Positions 8,638 through 17,840 of a stretch of 64,000 nt of DNA are shown here, in pieces. Below the pieces are notes generated by a model that saw only the letters and a list, made by a program, of their open reading frames with translations, made no database searches and was not told the DNA's origin. Position 1 is the stretch's first letter. Every line of letters starts with the position of its first letter. Position numbers and translations under genes: made by a program. The DNA is from Streptomyces aureus. Its GTDB lineage: Bacteria > Actinomycetota > Actinomycetes > Streptomycetales > Streptomycetaceae. The DNA is taken from NCBI RefSeq assembly GCF_000725495.1, contig NZ_JNZD01000001.1, forward strand, positions 310,001 through 374,000. The letters run 5' to 3'.

Positions 8638-9900
8638 TTACTGGAGCTCAAAGCGGGCCATAGCAGCCGCAATTGACGCGTAGACAGCGGCCACCGTGAG
8701 GACGAGGGAAACGGACCGTCCGTCAGAAGGCAGCATCAGCGCGGCTACCGCGGCCGCGCCGACGAAGGCGACGTTGAACAGGACGTCGTAGACGGAGAAG
8801 ATCCGGCCGCGGAATCCGTCCTCCACCGAGGACTGCACGATCGTGTCCGTGGCGATCTTCGCCCCCTGGGTGGTCACGCCCAGGACGAGGGCGGCGACCA
8901 GGGTGGGGGTGGGCGCGAACGGAAGGAAGAGCGCGGGGACCAGAACCGCGGCGGCGCCGGCGCAGACGGCGATCCAGCGGCCCGGGCCCAGCCGTCCGGC
9001 CGCCCAGGGCGTCACCACGGCCGCGACGAAGAAGCCGGCTCCCGAGACGCCCACGGCCAGCCCCAGGAGCGCGAGCCCGCCGTCAGAGCCGGACGTCCAC
9101 GCGTAGCGGCAGAGCATCAGCACCATGACCGTCAGGGCGCCGTAGCAGAAGCGCATCAAGGTCATTGTCATCAGGGCCCAGGCGGCCTCCCTGCGCGGAG
9201 GCTCCGCGAGATGGCGCACTCCCGCGGCGAGGCCCCGGGCGGTCCCGGCGAGGGCGGTCCCCACGTACGGGCGGACCAGGTCACGGTCCGGTCCGAGGAG
9301 CTCCGGGGCCAGGCGCAGCGAGGCGAGGGCCGCGCACAGGTACAGGGCCGCTCCCAGCAGGACCACCGCCGCGTCGGAGTCGGCGGCGACCAGTCGTACG
9401 GCGAAGGCGAGGGCCGCACCGGCGGTGGCCGCGAGGGTGCCGGCGGTCGGCGAGAGCGAGTTGGCCACGACCAGACGGTCCCTGTCGACGACCCGGGGCA
9501 GCGAGGCCGACAGTCCGGCCAGGACGAAGCGGTTGACGGCGGTGACACAGAGCGCGGAGGTGTAGAAGAGCCAGTCCGGTGTCCGGCTCAGCATCAGGAC
9601 GGCCGTCCCGCACGCCAGTGCCGCGCGCAGCAGATTGCCGTACAGGAAGACCTGCCGCCGCCGCCATCGGTCCAGCAGGACGCCCGCGAAGGGACCGACG
9701 AGGGAGTAAGGGAGGAGCAGCACCGCCATGGCGGAGGCGATGGAGGCCGCCGAGGTCTGTTTCTCCGGGGAGAAGACCACGTAGGTGGCCAGCGCGACCT
9801 GATAGACGCCGTCGGCGCCCTGGGACAGCAGCCGCACCCCGAGGAGTCGTCTGAATCCCTGGAAGCGCAGGAGGACGCGCAGGTCACGCACGACGGCCAT
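8638..9900 (-). CDS. MFS transporter
   Basis: A 420-residue protein with about twelve hydrophobic segments. It carries a major facilitator cytoplasmic loop between the second and third segments (GVLLDRWRRRQVFLYGN) and a second-half loop EDGFRGRIFSVYDV, typical of the MFS_3/enterobactin exporter-like branch. A drug or metabolite efflux role is likely, but the substrate cannot be read from the sequence. The ATG at 9900 has GAGG 9 bp upstream; a GTG at 9915 is an alternative. The terminator of ino1 lies immediately upstream, so this gene probably has its own promoter in the roughly 25 bp between or is reached by read-through. Confidence 0.85.
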   Translation of the reverse strand: MAVVRDLRVLLRFQGFRRLLGVRLLSQGADGVYQVALATYVVFSPEKQTSAASIASAMAVLLLPYSLVGPFAGVLLDRWRRRQVFLYGNLLRAALACGTAVLMLSRTPDWLFYTSALCVTAVNRFVLAGLSASLPRVVDRDRLVVANSLSPTAGTLAATAGAALAFAVRLVAADSDAAVVLLGAALYLCAALASLRLAPELLGPDRDLVRPYVGTALAGTARGLAAGVRHLAEPPRREAAWALMTMTLMRFCYGALTVMVLMLCRYAWTSGSDGGLALLGLAVGVSGAGFFVAAVVTPWAAGRLGPGRWIAVCAGAAAVLVPALFLPFAPTPTLVAALVLGVTTQGAKIATDTIVQSSVEDGFRGRIFSVYDVLFNVAFVGAAAVAALMLPSDGRSVSLVLTVAAVYASIAAAMARFELQ

Positions 9901-9922
9901 GGGGCACAGCCTCACATACGAG

Positions 9923-9955
9923 GAGGGTCCCCGGGCGGTAAGCCCGGGGACCCTC
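9923..9955 (-). terminator. Terminator after ino1
   Basis: A 14-bp perfect GC-rich stem (GAGGGTCCCCGGGC with its complement) and a 5-nt loop, lying 24 bp beyond the ino1 stop codon. It has no U-tract, as is usual in Streptomyces. Confidence 0.8.
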
Positions 9956-9979
9956 GACAGCGCGCACGAAAAGTGTGCT

Positions 9980-11062
9980 TTAGCGCTCGACCTCGCCCTT
10001 GATGAACTTCTCGACGTTGGCGAAGGCCTCGTCGTCGAAGTACTGGACCGGCGGGGACTTCATGAAGTAGCTCGACGCGGAGAGGATCGGGCCGCCGATA
10101 CCGCGGTCCTTGGCGATCTTCGCGGCGCGCAGGGCGTCGATGATGACACCGGCCGAGTTCGGGGAGTCCCAGACCTCGAGCTTGTACTCCAGGTTCAGCG
10201 GGACGTCACCGAAGGCACGGCCCTCGAGGCGGACGTAGGCCCACTTGCGGTCGTCGAGCCAGGCCACGTAGTCCGAGGGACCGATGTGGACGTTCTTCTC
10301 GCCCAGCTCACGGTCGGGGATCTGCGAGGTGACGGCCTGCGTCTTCGAGATCTTCTTCGACTCGAGGCGGTCGCGCTCCAGCATGTTCTTGAAGTCCATG
10401 TTGCCGCCCACGTTGAGCTGCATGGTGCGCTCGAGACGGACACCGCGGTCCTCGAACAGCTTCGCCATCACACGGTGGGTGATGGTGGCGCCGACCTGCG
10501 ACTTGATGTCGTCGCCGACGATCGGGACGCCCGCCTCGGTGAACTTGTCCGCCCACTCCTTGGTGCCGGCGATGAAGACCGGGAGAGCGTTGACGAAGGC
10601 GACCTTGGCGTCGATGGCGCACTGGGCGTAGAACTTCGCCGCGGCCTCGGAACCGACGGGCAGGTAGCAGATCAGGACGTCGACCTGCTTGTCCTTGAGG
10701 ATCTGGACGACGTCGACCGGCGCCTCGGCGGACTCCTCGATGGTCTCGCGGTAGTACTTGCCGAGACCGTCCAGGGTGTGACCGCGCTGGACCGTGACGC
10801 CCTTGTTCGGGACGTCGCAGATCTTGATGGTGTTGTTCTCGCTGGCACCGATGGCGTCGGAGAGGTCGAGGCCGACCTTCTTCGCGTCGACGTCGAACGC
10901 GGCGACGAACTCGACGTCACCGACGTGGTAGTCGCCGAACTGGACGTGCATCAGGCCGGGCACCTTGGTCGCCGGGTCGGCGTCCTTGTAGTACTCGACG
11001 CCCTGAACCAGCGAGGCGGCGCAGTTGCCCACGCCGACGATGGCTACGCGAACCGAACCCAT
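9980..11062 (-). CDS. ino1: Inositol-3-phosphate synthase
   Basis: A 360-residue NAD-dependent enzyme that converts glucose 6-phosphate to 1L-myo-inositol 1-phosphate. This is the entry step to mycothiol and phosphatidylinositol in actinobacteria. The N-terminal Rossmann motif is [13 protein letters not shown]. Family blocks such as [22 protein letters not shown] and WDSPNSAGV are present. The short actinobacterial length and sequence match the family well. It starts with ATG behind a purine-rich GGGAGC sequence and lies 44 bp after the padR gene on the same strand, so the two are probably co-transcribed and PadR is the likely regulator. Confidence 0.95.
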   Translation of the reverse strand: MGSVRVAIVGVGNCAASLVQGVEYYKDADPATKVPGLMHVQFGDYHVGDVEFVAAFDVDAKKVGLDLSDAIGASENNTIKICDVPNKGVTVQRGHTLDGLGKYYRETIEESAEAPVDVVQILKDKQVDVLICYLPVGSEAAAKFYAQCAIDAKVAFVNALPVFIAGTKEWADKFTEAGVPIVGDDIKSQVGATITHRVMAKLFEDRGVRLERTMQLNVGGNMDFKNMLERDRLESKKISKTQAVTSQIPDRELGEKNVHIGPSDYVAWLDDRKWAYVRLEGRAFGDVPLNLEYKLEVWDSPNSAGVIIDALRAAKIAKDRGIGGPILSASSYFMKSPPVQYFDDEAFANVEKFIKGEVER

Positions 11063-11086
11063 TCCGGTTGCTCCCTGTGTCTATCG

Positions 11087-11110
11087 GTGAAACCCCGAGC
11101 GGGGTCTCAC
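11087..11110 (-). terminator. Hairpin between padR and ino1
   Basis: A near-perfect inverted repeat (GTGAAACCCC, 4-nt loop, GGGGTCTCAC; one mismatch) that includes the padR stop codon. It could attenuate read-through from padR into ino1. One arm resembles half a parS site, but the whole is not a parS. Confidence 0.5.
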
Positions 11111-11790
11111 GTGGCGGTGTCGTCGGACGGATCCGGCCGGGGGCTGTCCCGGTGCCGGGGCAGGCCGCCCGTCTCTCCAGATGTGTTGTCCTGCTGAGCG
11201 GAACCTTCGAAGCCGGGACGCTTGACGTCCCGTCCGGCCCGCTCGCTCTCGATGAGCTCGTTCAGCCAGCGCACTTCGCGCTCCACGGACTCCATTCCGT
11301 GGCGCTGGAGCTCAAGCGTGTAGTCGTCGAGGCGCTCCCGGGTGCGCGCCAGCGAGGCGCGCATCTTCTCGAGGCGCTCCTCCAGACGGCTGCGGCGACC
11401 TTCCAGTACGCGCATGCGTACATCGCGTGACGTCTGCCCGAAGAACGCGAAGCGAGCAGCGAAGTGCTCGTCCTCGTACGCGTCGGGACCCGTCTGCGCG
11501 AGAAGCTCCTCGAAGTGATCCTTACCTTCCGCCGTCAATCGGTAGACGATCTTGGCGCGACGCCCCGCGAGTGTTGCCGACAGGGCGTCTTCGGGCGTGG
11601 ATCCTTCTTCCTCGATCAACCAGCCGTTGGCGACCAGCGTCTTGAGGCAGGGGTACAGCGTTCCGTAACTGAAGGCACGGAACACACCCAGTGACGTATT
11701 GAGTCGTTTGCGCAGCTCATAGCCGTGCATCGGGGACTCGCGGAGCAGGCCGAGTACGGCGAACTCGAGGATCCCGGCACGCCGGCTCAT
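11107..11790 (-). CDS. PadR family transcriptional regulator
   Basis: A 227-residue protein with a PadR winged helix at the N-terminus (ILEFAVLGLLRESPMHGYEL, then TLYPCLKTLVANGWL and the wing region) followed by a longer C-terminal dimerisation coiled coil of the PadR type (RRSRLEERLEKMRASLARTRERL). The ATG follows GGGAGGAGG at 7 bp; the frame is open upstream but that part is unlike the family. It precedes ino1 by 44 bp. A 33-bp inverted repeat lies 46 bp upstream of the start and is a good candidate for an autoregulatory operator, which would also put ino1 under its control. The ligand is unknown. Confidence 0.9.
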   Translation of the reverse strand: MSRRAGILEFAVLGLLRESPMHGYELRKRLNTSLGVFRAFSYGTLYPCLKTLVANGWLIEEEGSTPEDALSATLAGRRAKIVYRLTAEGKDHFEELLAQTGPDAYEDEHFAARFAFFGQTSRDVRMRVLEGRRSRLEERLEKMRASLARTRERLDDYTLELQRHGMESVEREVRWLNELIESERAGRDVKRPGFEGSAQQDNTSGETGGLPRHRDSPRPDPSDDTAT

Positions 11791-11836
11791 CGTCGCCTCC
11801 TCCCTGTCGCTCGCCTCGTCGGCGCGGTCTTTATGC

Positions 11837-11869
11837 CGTGCTGATGTATCGACTCGATACATCAGCACG
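11837..11869. promoter_or_regulatory. Candidate PadR operator (33-bp inverted repeat)
   Basis: A perfect dyad with 16-bp arms around a single central base. It contains ATGTATCGA and its complement TCGATACAT. Many PadR operators carry ATGT and ACAT half-sites, here separated by 11 bp. It lies in the 375-bp gap (11791-12165) between divergent padR and the penicillin-binding protein gene. Confidence 0.65.
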
Positions 11870-12018
11870 ATAGAACGACCTTGTGGATGCGACAAGAGGG
11901 AGCAGAGTGAACGGCGTCACATCACCGATTCATACGAAGCAAGTTGCCTGATTTGGGGTGAATTTCGGTGCTAGGTGTGTTTTGACGGTGCGTACTCTGT
12001 GCGGGATGGAGACCACCG

Positions 12019-12044
12019 GGAACCGAGTGACGTCTGAGTACGTC
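12019..12044 (+). promoter_or_regulatory. Candidate sigma-E promoter for the PBP gene
   Basis: GGAAC at 12019-12023, then exactly 18 bases, then GTC at 12042-12044. This is the S. coelicolor sigma-E consensus (GGAAC-N18-GTC). It points towards the penicillin-binding protein gene and would give a leader of roughly 110 nt. Cell envelope stress control fits the product. Confidence 0.5.
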
Positions 12045-12165
12045 AACGTCTTTGGTGCAGTACGGGTGAATGCGCAATCGACCGCATCCGTACTTCGGGG
12101 GGACCGGAAACCAGCCGCCGTTTCCAGGCGCGCAAAGGTGCGCCTGCCCGAGGAGTAATCGTTCG

Positions 12166-14937
12166 ATGAGCGAGCACCGTCGCAAACCGCCGCAGCCGCA
12201 GGGCGGCGGACGTGCCGCGGCCCGGCGCGGCCAGCCGCAGGCAGGTCCGTCCGCAGGCCGCCGCGATGCACCGCGAGACGTCACCGGGCCCCCTTCCGAT
12301 CCGTATGGCCGCTCGGGGGGAGACGAGACCCCGTACGGCAGCCGTGCCGAGGCGCGGCGTGCCACGCAGCGTGGAAGCGGCGGAGGCCGGCGCAGAGCCG
12401 CCGACGGCGCGGGCCAAGGAGGTCCCGGAGTTCCTGGAGGTCCTGGAGGAGGGGGCGGCCGACGTGGCGGTCCCCAGGGCCCGGGCGGTCCCGGACGCGG
12501 CCGCGGCCGCGCTCCCGAGCCCGCCAAGAAGCGCATGATCGACTACCCGCGTGCCGGCCGGTACGGCGCCTCGCGCTGGGTGCCGTCCTGGAAGCTCGTG
12601 ACCGGCCTGTTCATCGGCTTCATGGGCAGCCTGGTCGCGGCCGCCGGTGTCGGGTACGCCCTGGTGGGCATTCCGGACATCGGCAAGACCGCCAAGGCGC
12701 AGAACAACGTCTACTACTGGGCCGACGGCAGCGAGATGGTCGCCACCGGCGGTGAGGCCAACCGCCAGATCATCGGCTACGCCGAGATCCCCAAGGAGAT
12801 GCGGTGGGCGGTGATGTCGGCCGAGAACAAGACGTTCGAGTCCGACAGCGGTGTCGACCCGATGGGTATCGCCCGCGCCTTCGTGAACATGGCCAAGGGC
12901 GGCCAGACCCAGGGTGGCTCCACCATCACCCAGCAGTACGTGAAGAACGCGATGCTCGAGGACCAGTCGCAGACGGTCTCCCGCAAGCTCCGGGAGCTCT
13001 TCGTCTCGATCAAGGTCGGGGCCAAGGTGCCCAAGGAAGACATCATGGCGGGCTACCTGAACTCCGCCTACTACGGGCGTAACGCCTACGGGATCCAGGC
13101 CGCCGCGCACGCGTACTTCAACAAGGACGCGACGCGTCTGACCCCGAGCCAGTGCGCCTTCCTGGCGGCCGTGCTCAAGGGCGCCACGTACTACGACCCC
13201 GCGGGCGCTGTGTCGATCGACCCGTCCGCCACTCCCGAGAACAACCGCAGGCGCGCCGAGGCCCGCTGGAAGTGGATCCTCGACGAGGAGGTCAAGGACG
13301 GCCGCCTGGACGCGGCCACCCGCGCCAAGATCACCACGTTCCCCACGATCCAGCCCCCGCGGTCGAACGCCGCACTGGGCCGACAGATCGGTTATCTGGT
13401 CGACCTGGTCAACTCGTACCTGGTCAACAACAGCAAAGACACCGGGATCACCGAGACGAGCCTCCGGCGGGGCGGGTACCAGATTCACACGACCTTCAAC
13501 AAGGCGAAGGTCGACGCGCTCGAAGCCGCGGTGAAGAAGGTGCAGAAGGCCAACATCAAGCCGAAGCTGCGGCCGAAGAACGACAAGTTCGTCCAGTTCG
13601 GCGGCGCGTCCGTCGATCCGAAGACCGGCGCGATCGTCGCCATCTACGGCGGTTCGGACGCGACGAAGCACTTCACCGACAACGCCGACCAGACCGGCGC
13701 CCAGGTGGGTTCGACGTTCAAGCCCTTCGTGCTGGCGGCCGCCATGACCTGGGGTGTGAGGAATCCCGACGGGCGCGAGGAACAGGCGCAGGACGAACGC
13801 ACCATCGTGTCGCCGAAGAGCCTGTACAGCGGCAAGAACAAGCTCAAGATCAAGGACTACGACCGGACCGACTGGAAGGACGACAAGGGCCGGGAGTGGC
13901 TGCAGCAGAACGACGGCCAGCAGTCGTACAACCCGCCCTCGTACCAGATCGACCTGCGTGAGGCGATGCGCGAGTCCGTCAACTCCGCCTATGTCCAGCT
14001 GGGCATGGACGTCGGCCTGGACAAGGTGAAGGACTCGGTCCTGCGCGCCGGCATCAAGGAGTCGAGCCTCGCGAGCTCCCGGTTCCCCTCGTTCTCCCTG
14101 GGCACCTCCTCGCCGAGCGCGATCCGTATGGCCGGGGCGTACGCCACGTTCGCGGCCAGCGGCAAGCAGCGGGACCCGTACTCGGTCGAGAAGGTGACCA
14201 ACGCGGACGGCACGGTCTTCCAGCACGACAGCGTCGCGAAGACGGTGGACGCCTTCACCCCGGCCGTCGCCGACAACGTCACCGACGTCCTGAAGACCGT
14301 GGTCGAGAAGGGCACCGGTACCAACGCCCAGCTCCCGGGCCGTCAGGTGGCGGGCAAGACCGGTACGACCGACGGCAACAAGTCCGCCTGGTTCGTCGGC
14401 TACACCCCGCAGCTGTCCACGGCGATCGGCATGTACCGCCTGGACGACGACGAGACCAACAAGAACCGCCAGTTCCTCCAGATGTACGGCACGGGTGGCG
14501 AGAAGACCATCCACGGTGCCTCGTTCCCGTCCCAGATCTGGCGGGACTACATGATGGAGGCGCTCAAGGGCCAGAAGGCCGAGGCCTTCCCGGTGCCCGA
14601 GGACATCGGGACGATCCTCAACGACGCCCCGAGCCCGACGCCGACGCCCTCGGCCACCGAGAGCGCGACCGAGAGCCCGAGCCCGACCCCGAGCGCGACG
14701 CTCACGTCTCCCACGCCCTCGGCGACCGAGACCTGCAGGAAGTTCGACTTCCGCTGCCAGAACAACGACGGCGGGACGGACACCGGCGGCACGGACACCG
14801 GTGGCACGGACACGGGCGGTACGGACACAGGCGGCACCGATGGCGGTGTGACCACGTCGCCGACGGCGACGACCAGTACCGGCAGCACCAGAGGAAACGG
14901 CAACGGCAACGGCGGCCTCTTCGGAGGCACCGGCTGA
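12166..14937 (+). CDS. Class A penicillin-binding protein (transglycosylase/transpeptidase)
   Basis: A 923-residue bifunctional peptidoglycan synthase. Order: basic Gly/Pro/Arg-rich cytoplasmic tail (about 1-140), one membrane anchor (about 142-165), a GT51 glycosyltransferase domain with the catalytic glutamate in SAENKTFES and the block GGSTITQQYVKN, then a transpeptidase domain with STFK (about 515), SVN (about 603) and KTGT (about 730). The C-terminal tail is Pro/Thr/Ser-rich with a GGTDT repeat. The ATG start (MSEHRRK) follows GAGGAG; the frame is open upstream from 12070 without a good ribosome-binding site. A candidate sigma-E promoter precedes it, and a hairpin terminator follows. Confidence 0.95.
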   Translation: MSEHRRKPPQPQGGGRAAARRGQPQAGPSAGRRDAPRDVTGPPSDPYGRSGGDETPYGSRAEARRATQRGSGGGRRRAADGAGQGGPGVPGGPGGGGGRRGGPQGPGGPGRGRGRAPEPAKKRMIDYPRAGRYGASRWVPSWKLVTGLFIGFMGSLVAAAGVGYALVGIPDIGKTAKAQNNVYYWADGSEMVATGGEANRQIIGYAEIPKEMRWAVMSAENKTFESDSGVDPMGIARAFVNMAKGGQTQGGSTITQQYVKNAMLEDQSQTVSRKLRELFVSIKVGAKVPKEDIMAGYLNSAYYGRNAYGIQAAAHAYFNKDATRLTPSQCAFLAAVLKGATYYDPAGAVSIDPSATPENNRRRAEARWKWILDEEVKDGRLDAATRAKITTFPTIQPPRSNAALGRQIGYLVDLVNSYLVNNSKDTGITETSLRRGGYQIHTTFNKAKVDALEAAVKKVQKANIKPKLRPKNDKFVQFGGASVDPKTGAIVAIYGGSDATKHFTDNADQTGAQVGSTFKPFVLAAAMTWGVRNPDGREEQAQDERTIVSPKSLYSGKNKLKIKDYDRTDWKDDKGREWLQQNDGQQSYNPPSYQIDLREAMRESVNSAYVQLGMDVGLDKVKDSVLRAGIKESSLASSRFPSFSLGTSSPSAIRMAGAYATFAASGKQRDPYSVEKVTNADGTVFQHDSVAKTVDAFTPAVADNVTDVLKTVVEKGTGTNAQLPGRQVAGKTGTTDGNKSAWFVGYTPQLSTAIGMYRLDDDETNKNRQFLQMYGTGGEKTIHGASFPSQIWRDYMMEALKGQKAEAFPVPEDIGTILNDAPSPTPTPSATESATESPSPTPSATLTSPTPSATETCRKFDFRCQNNDGGTDTGGTDTGGTDTGGTDTGGTDGGVTTSPTATTSTGSTRGNGNGNGGLFGGTG
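14770..14844 (+). repeat. 15-bp tandem repeat encoding GGTDT in the PBP tail
   Basis: Five units of a GGCGGCACGGACACC-like 15-mer, the last degenerate. They encode a Gly-Gly-Thr-Asp-Thr repeat in the extracellular C-terminal tail. The copy number is likely to vary between strains. Confidence 0.85.
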
Positions 14938-14952
14938 CGGTCGACGGCCATC

Positions 14953-14989
14953 CTTCGCGCGTGCGCACCTTCGGGGCGCACGCGCGAAG
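14953..14989 (+). terminator. Terminator after the PBP gene
   Basis: A 13-bp perfect stem (CTTCGCGCGTGCG and its complement) with an 11-nt loop, starting 15 bp after the PBP stop codon. Confidence 0.75.
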
Positions 14990-15045
14990 CCGTTTCAGGG
15001 TCATCCCTGCTTCGGTTCTCAGACACGTACGGCAGGATGTGCGGC

Positions 15046-16551
15046 ATGCCCAGTGCAGAGACGACGCGAGCGAGCGAGCACGAGCCGGAGCTGGTGCGGC
15101 CGACCCAGGACGACGAAGTCGCCGCCGGCGGCAGTGAGCTGATCGGCGGCCCCATCGGGCGGCGGGCGCTGCTCGGGACGTCCTGGTGGACGCCCGTGCG
15201 GGTCGTCGCCCTGGTGATGATCGGCATGTTCGCGCTCGGCATGATCCAGAAGATCCCCTGCTACGACGGCGGGTGGTTCTTCGGAGCCAGTTCTCAGTAC
15301 ACGCACGCGTGCTACTCGGACATCCCGCACCTCTATCAGGGGCGCGGTTTCGCCGACGGTCTCGTGCCGTACTTCGACAAGATCCCCGGCGACATGGACT
15401 ACCTCGAGTACCCGGTGCTCACCGGTGTGTTCATGGAGGTCGCGGCCTGGCTCACCCCGGGCGGCGGGACCATCCAGCACCAGGAGCAGGTCTACTGGAT
15501 GGTCAACGCGGGGATGCTGATGGCCTGCGCCGCCGTCATCGCCGTGTGCACCGCGCGCACCCAGCGCCGTCGCCCCTGGGACGGCCTCCTGGTCGCCCTG
15601 GCACCCGCCTTCGCGCTCACGGCCACGATCAACTGGGACCTGCTCGCGGTGGCCCTGCTGGCCGCCGCCCTGCTCATGTGGTCCCGCGGCCGGGTTCTCG
15701 CCTTCGGTGTCCTCATCGGGCTCGCCACGGCCGCCAAGTTCTACCCGTTCCTGGTCCTCGGACCGCTCTTCCTGCTGTGCTGGCGCACCGGGAAGTGGCG
15801 GGAGTTCGGTACGGCGCTGCTCGGCGCCGTCGGTGCCTGGCTGGTCGTGAACGTTCCGGTCATGTACCTCGCGCCCGAGGGCTGGGCGAAGTTCTACAGC
15901 TTCAGCCACGACCGCGGCGTCGACTTCGGCTCGGTCTTCCTGTTCGTCTCGCAGTGGATGAAGATCGCGATCACACCGGACACGGCCAACACCTGGGCGC
16001 TGGTCCTGATGGTGATCATCTGCGCGGGTCTGGCGGCCGTCACGCTCACGGCCCCGCGCCGCCCCCGCTTCGCCCAGCTCGCCTTCCTGATCGTCGCGGC
16101 CTTCATCCTCACGAACAAGGTCTACTCGCCGCAGTACGTGCTCTGGCTGGTCCCGCTCGCGGTGCTGGCCCGGCCGCGCTGGCGGGACTTCCTCGTCTGG
16201 CAGGCGTGCGAGGTCGGGTACTTCCTCGGGATCTGGATGTACCTCGCGTACACGACCAGCGGTGACGCCCACAAGGGACTGCCGACCGACGGCTACCAGG
16301 TCGCCATCGCCGTCCACCTGCTGGGAACGCTGTACCTGTGCGCGGTCGTGGTGCGGGACATCTTCATGCCGGAGCGCGACGTGGTGCGCCGCGGGGGCGA
16401 GGACGATCCGGCGGGCGGCGTCCTCGACGGCGCAGAGGACGTCTTCGTCCTCGGCCCGGCCGCCCGTCCGCGGCGGCACGCGGCGCATTTCGACGGCGAC
16501 CCCCGGATCGAATGGCGCGAGGACGCGGCACCCGGAGACCGTTCGCTCTGA
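15046..16551 (+). CDS. GT87-type polytopic membrane glycosyltransferase
   Basis: A 501-residue protein with about ten to twelve hydrophobic segments. A loop after the first contains DMDYLEYPVLTG, where acidic residues near the first external loop fit the GT-C fold of polyprenyl-phosphomannose-dependent mannosyltransferases (GT87, formerly DUF2029). The C-terminal tail is charged and cytoplasmic. It presumably transfers a sugar from a polyprenyl donor onto an extracytoplasmic glycan or glycolipid; the acceptor is unknown. ATG at 15046 has AGGA 8 bp upstream; ATG at 15037 is an alternative. It follows the penicillin-binding protein gene, consistent with an envelope role, and faces the alanine racemase-like gene across a shared terminator. 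Confidence 0.85.
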   Translation: MPSAETTRASEHEPELVRPTQDDEVAAGGSELIGGPIGRRALLGTSWWTPVRVVALVMIGMFALGMIQKIPCYDGGWFFGASSQYTHACYSDIPHLYQGRGFADGLVPYFDKIPGDMDYLEYPVLTGVFMEVAAWLTPGGGTIQHQEQVYWMVNAGMLMACAAVIAVCTARTQRRRPWDGLLVALAPAFALTATINWDLLAVALLAAALLMWSRGRVLAFGVLIGLATAAKFYPFLVLGPLFLLCWRTGKWREFGTALLGAVGAWLVVNVPVMYLAPEGWAKFYSFSHDRGVDFGSVFLFVSQWMKIAITPDTANTWALVLMVIICAGLAAVTLTAPRRPRFAQLAFLIVAAFILTNKVYSPQYVLWLVPLAVLARPRWRDFLVWQACEVGYFLGIWMYLAYTTSGDAHKGLPTDGYQVAIAVHLLGTLYLCAVVVRDIFMPERDVVRRGGEDDPAGGVLDGAEDVFVLGPAARPRRHAAHFDGDPRIEWREDAAPGDRSL

Positions 16552-16585
16552 GCGAACAGGGCAGGCGGGGGCCGCAAGAGGCACG

Positions 16586-16622
16586 CGAAAGGCCGTACAC
16601 GGACACCGTGTACGGCCTTTCG
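16586..16622. terminator. Bidirectional terminator
   Basis: A 17-bp perfect stem (CGAAAGGCCGTACACGG and its complement) with a 3-nt loop between convergent genes. The A-rich and T-rich ends suit termination in both directions. Confidence 0.85.
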
Positions 16623-16648
16623 TCGGTCCGGAGCGCTCCGGCGCCGGG

Positions 16649-17680
16649 TCAGTGCTCGACGACGCGGTCGAACTGCGTCGTGGTGTGCCGCAGATGGGCC
16701 ACCAGTTCGTCGCCGACCTTCGGCTCCGTGGCGTCGTGCGGCACGAAGAGGATCGAGACCTGCATGTGCGGGGGCTCGGCGAACCAGCGCTGCTTGCCCG
16801 CCCAGACGAACGGAGAAAGGTTCCGGTTGACCGTCGCGAGGCCGGCCCGCGCGACGCCCTTGGCCCGCGGCATGACGCCGTGCAGTGCCTTGGGGGCCTC
16901 CAGGCCCACGCCGTGCGAGGTGCCGCCGGCGACGACCACGAGCCAGCCGTCCGAGGCGGCCTTCTGCTGGCGGTAGCCGAAGCGGTCGCCCTTGGAGACC
17001 CGCGTGACGTCCAGGACGGCCCCGCGGTACTCCGTGGCCTCGTGGTCCCCGAGCCACAGCCGCGTCCCGATGCGGGCGCGGAAGTGGGTCTGCGGGAACT
17101 GCTGCTGCAGCTGCCGGAGTTCCTCGGCCTTGAGGTGGCTGACGAACATCGTGTGCAGGGGCAGCCGGGCCGCCCGCAGGCGGTCCATCCAGCCGATGAC
17201 CTCCTCGACGGCGTCCGAGCCGTCGGTGCGGTCCAGCGGCAGGTGGATGGCGAAGCCCTCCAGCCGCACGTTCTCGATGGCGGAGTGCAGATGCGGCAGG
17301 TCGTCCTCGCTGACCCCGTGCCGCTTCATCGAGGACATCACCTCGATGACGACACGGGCTCCCACGAGCCCGTAGACGCCGTCGATGGACGACACCGAGC
17401 GGATGACGCGGTCGGGCAGCGGAACGGGCTCCTCGCCGCGCCTGAACGGCGTCAGGACCAGCAGGTCGCCGCCGAACCAGTCCTTGATCCGGGCGGCCTC
17501 GTACGTGGTGCCGACGGCGAGGATGTCCGAGCCCAGGCGGGTGGCCTCGTCCGCGAGCCGTTCGTGGCCGAAGCCGTAGCCGTTGCCCTTGCAGACGGGG
17601 ACGAGCCCCGGAAACTGCTCGGACACCTGCTTGTGGTGTGCCCGCCAGCGCGCGGTGTCGACGTAGAGCGTGAGCGCCAT
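16649..17680 (-). CDS. Alanine racemase-like PLP protein
   Basis: A 343-residue fold-type III PLP protein. The Schiff-base lysine is K31 in VCKGNGYGFG, the equivalent of the alanine racemase motif. The C-terminal beta domain is recognisable (VTRVSKGDRFGYR). By eye, the block that normally reads GYADG and supplies the second catalytic base tyrosine reads GGTSHG (about 251-257), and the GRVxMDQ block is also not visible. It may therefore not be a canonical alanine racemase. The gene lies 160 bp downstream of femX on the same strand, suggesting work on peptidoglycan amino acids. ATG start with AAAGG and GGGACC upstream; the spacing is not ideal. Confidence 0.75.
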   Translation of the reverse strand: MALTLYVDTARWRAHHKQVSEQFPGLVPVCKGNGYGFGHERLADEATRLGSDILAVGTTYEAARIKDWFGGDLLVLTPFRRGEEPVPLPDRVIRSVSSIDGVYGLVGARVVIEVMSSMKRHGVSEDDLPHLHSAIENVRLEGFAIHLPLDRTDGSDAVEEVIGWMDRLRAARLPLHTMFVSHLKAEELRQLQQQFPQTHFRARIGTRLWLGDHEATEYRGAVLDVTRVSKGDRFGYRQQKAASDGWLVVVAGGTSHGVGLEAPKALHGVMPRAKGVARAGLATVNRNLSPFVWAGKQRWFAEPPHMQVSILFVPHDATEPKVGDELVAHLRHTTTQFDRVVEH

Positions 17681-17840
17681 GGCCGGTCCCGGAACCTTTC
17701 TCGTGGCTGCGGTGTATCAGAGGTGTGAAAAGGAATTGTCGCCGATTCGACGGGCCGATGGGGCTGTCCCGGGCCGGTTCGGCGGGGCCCGGGATGCGAT
17801 TCGGGGCGTCCGTGGCGGCCCGGGACGTGTTCCGGACGGC

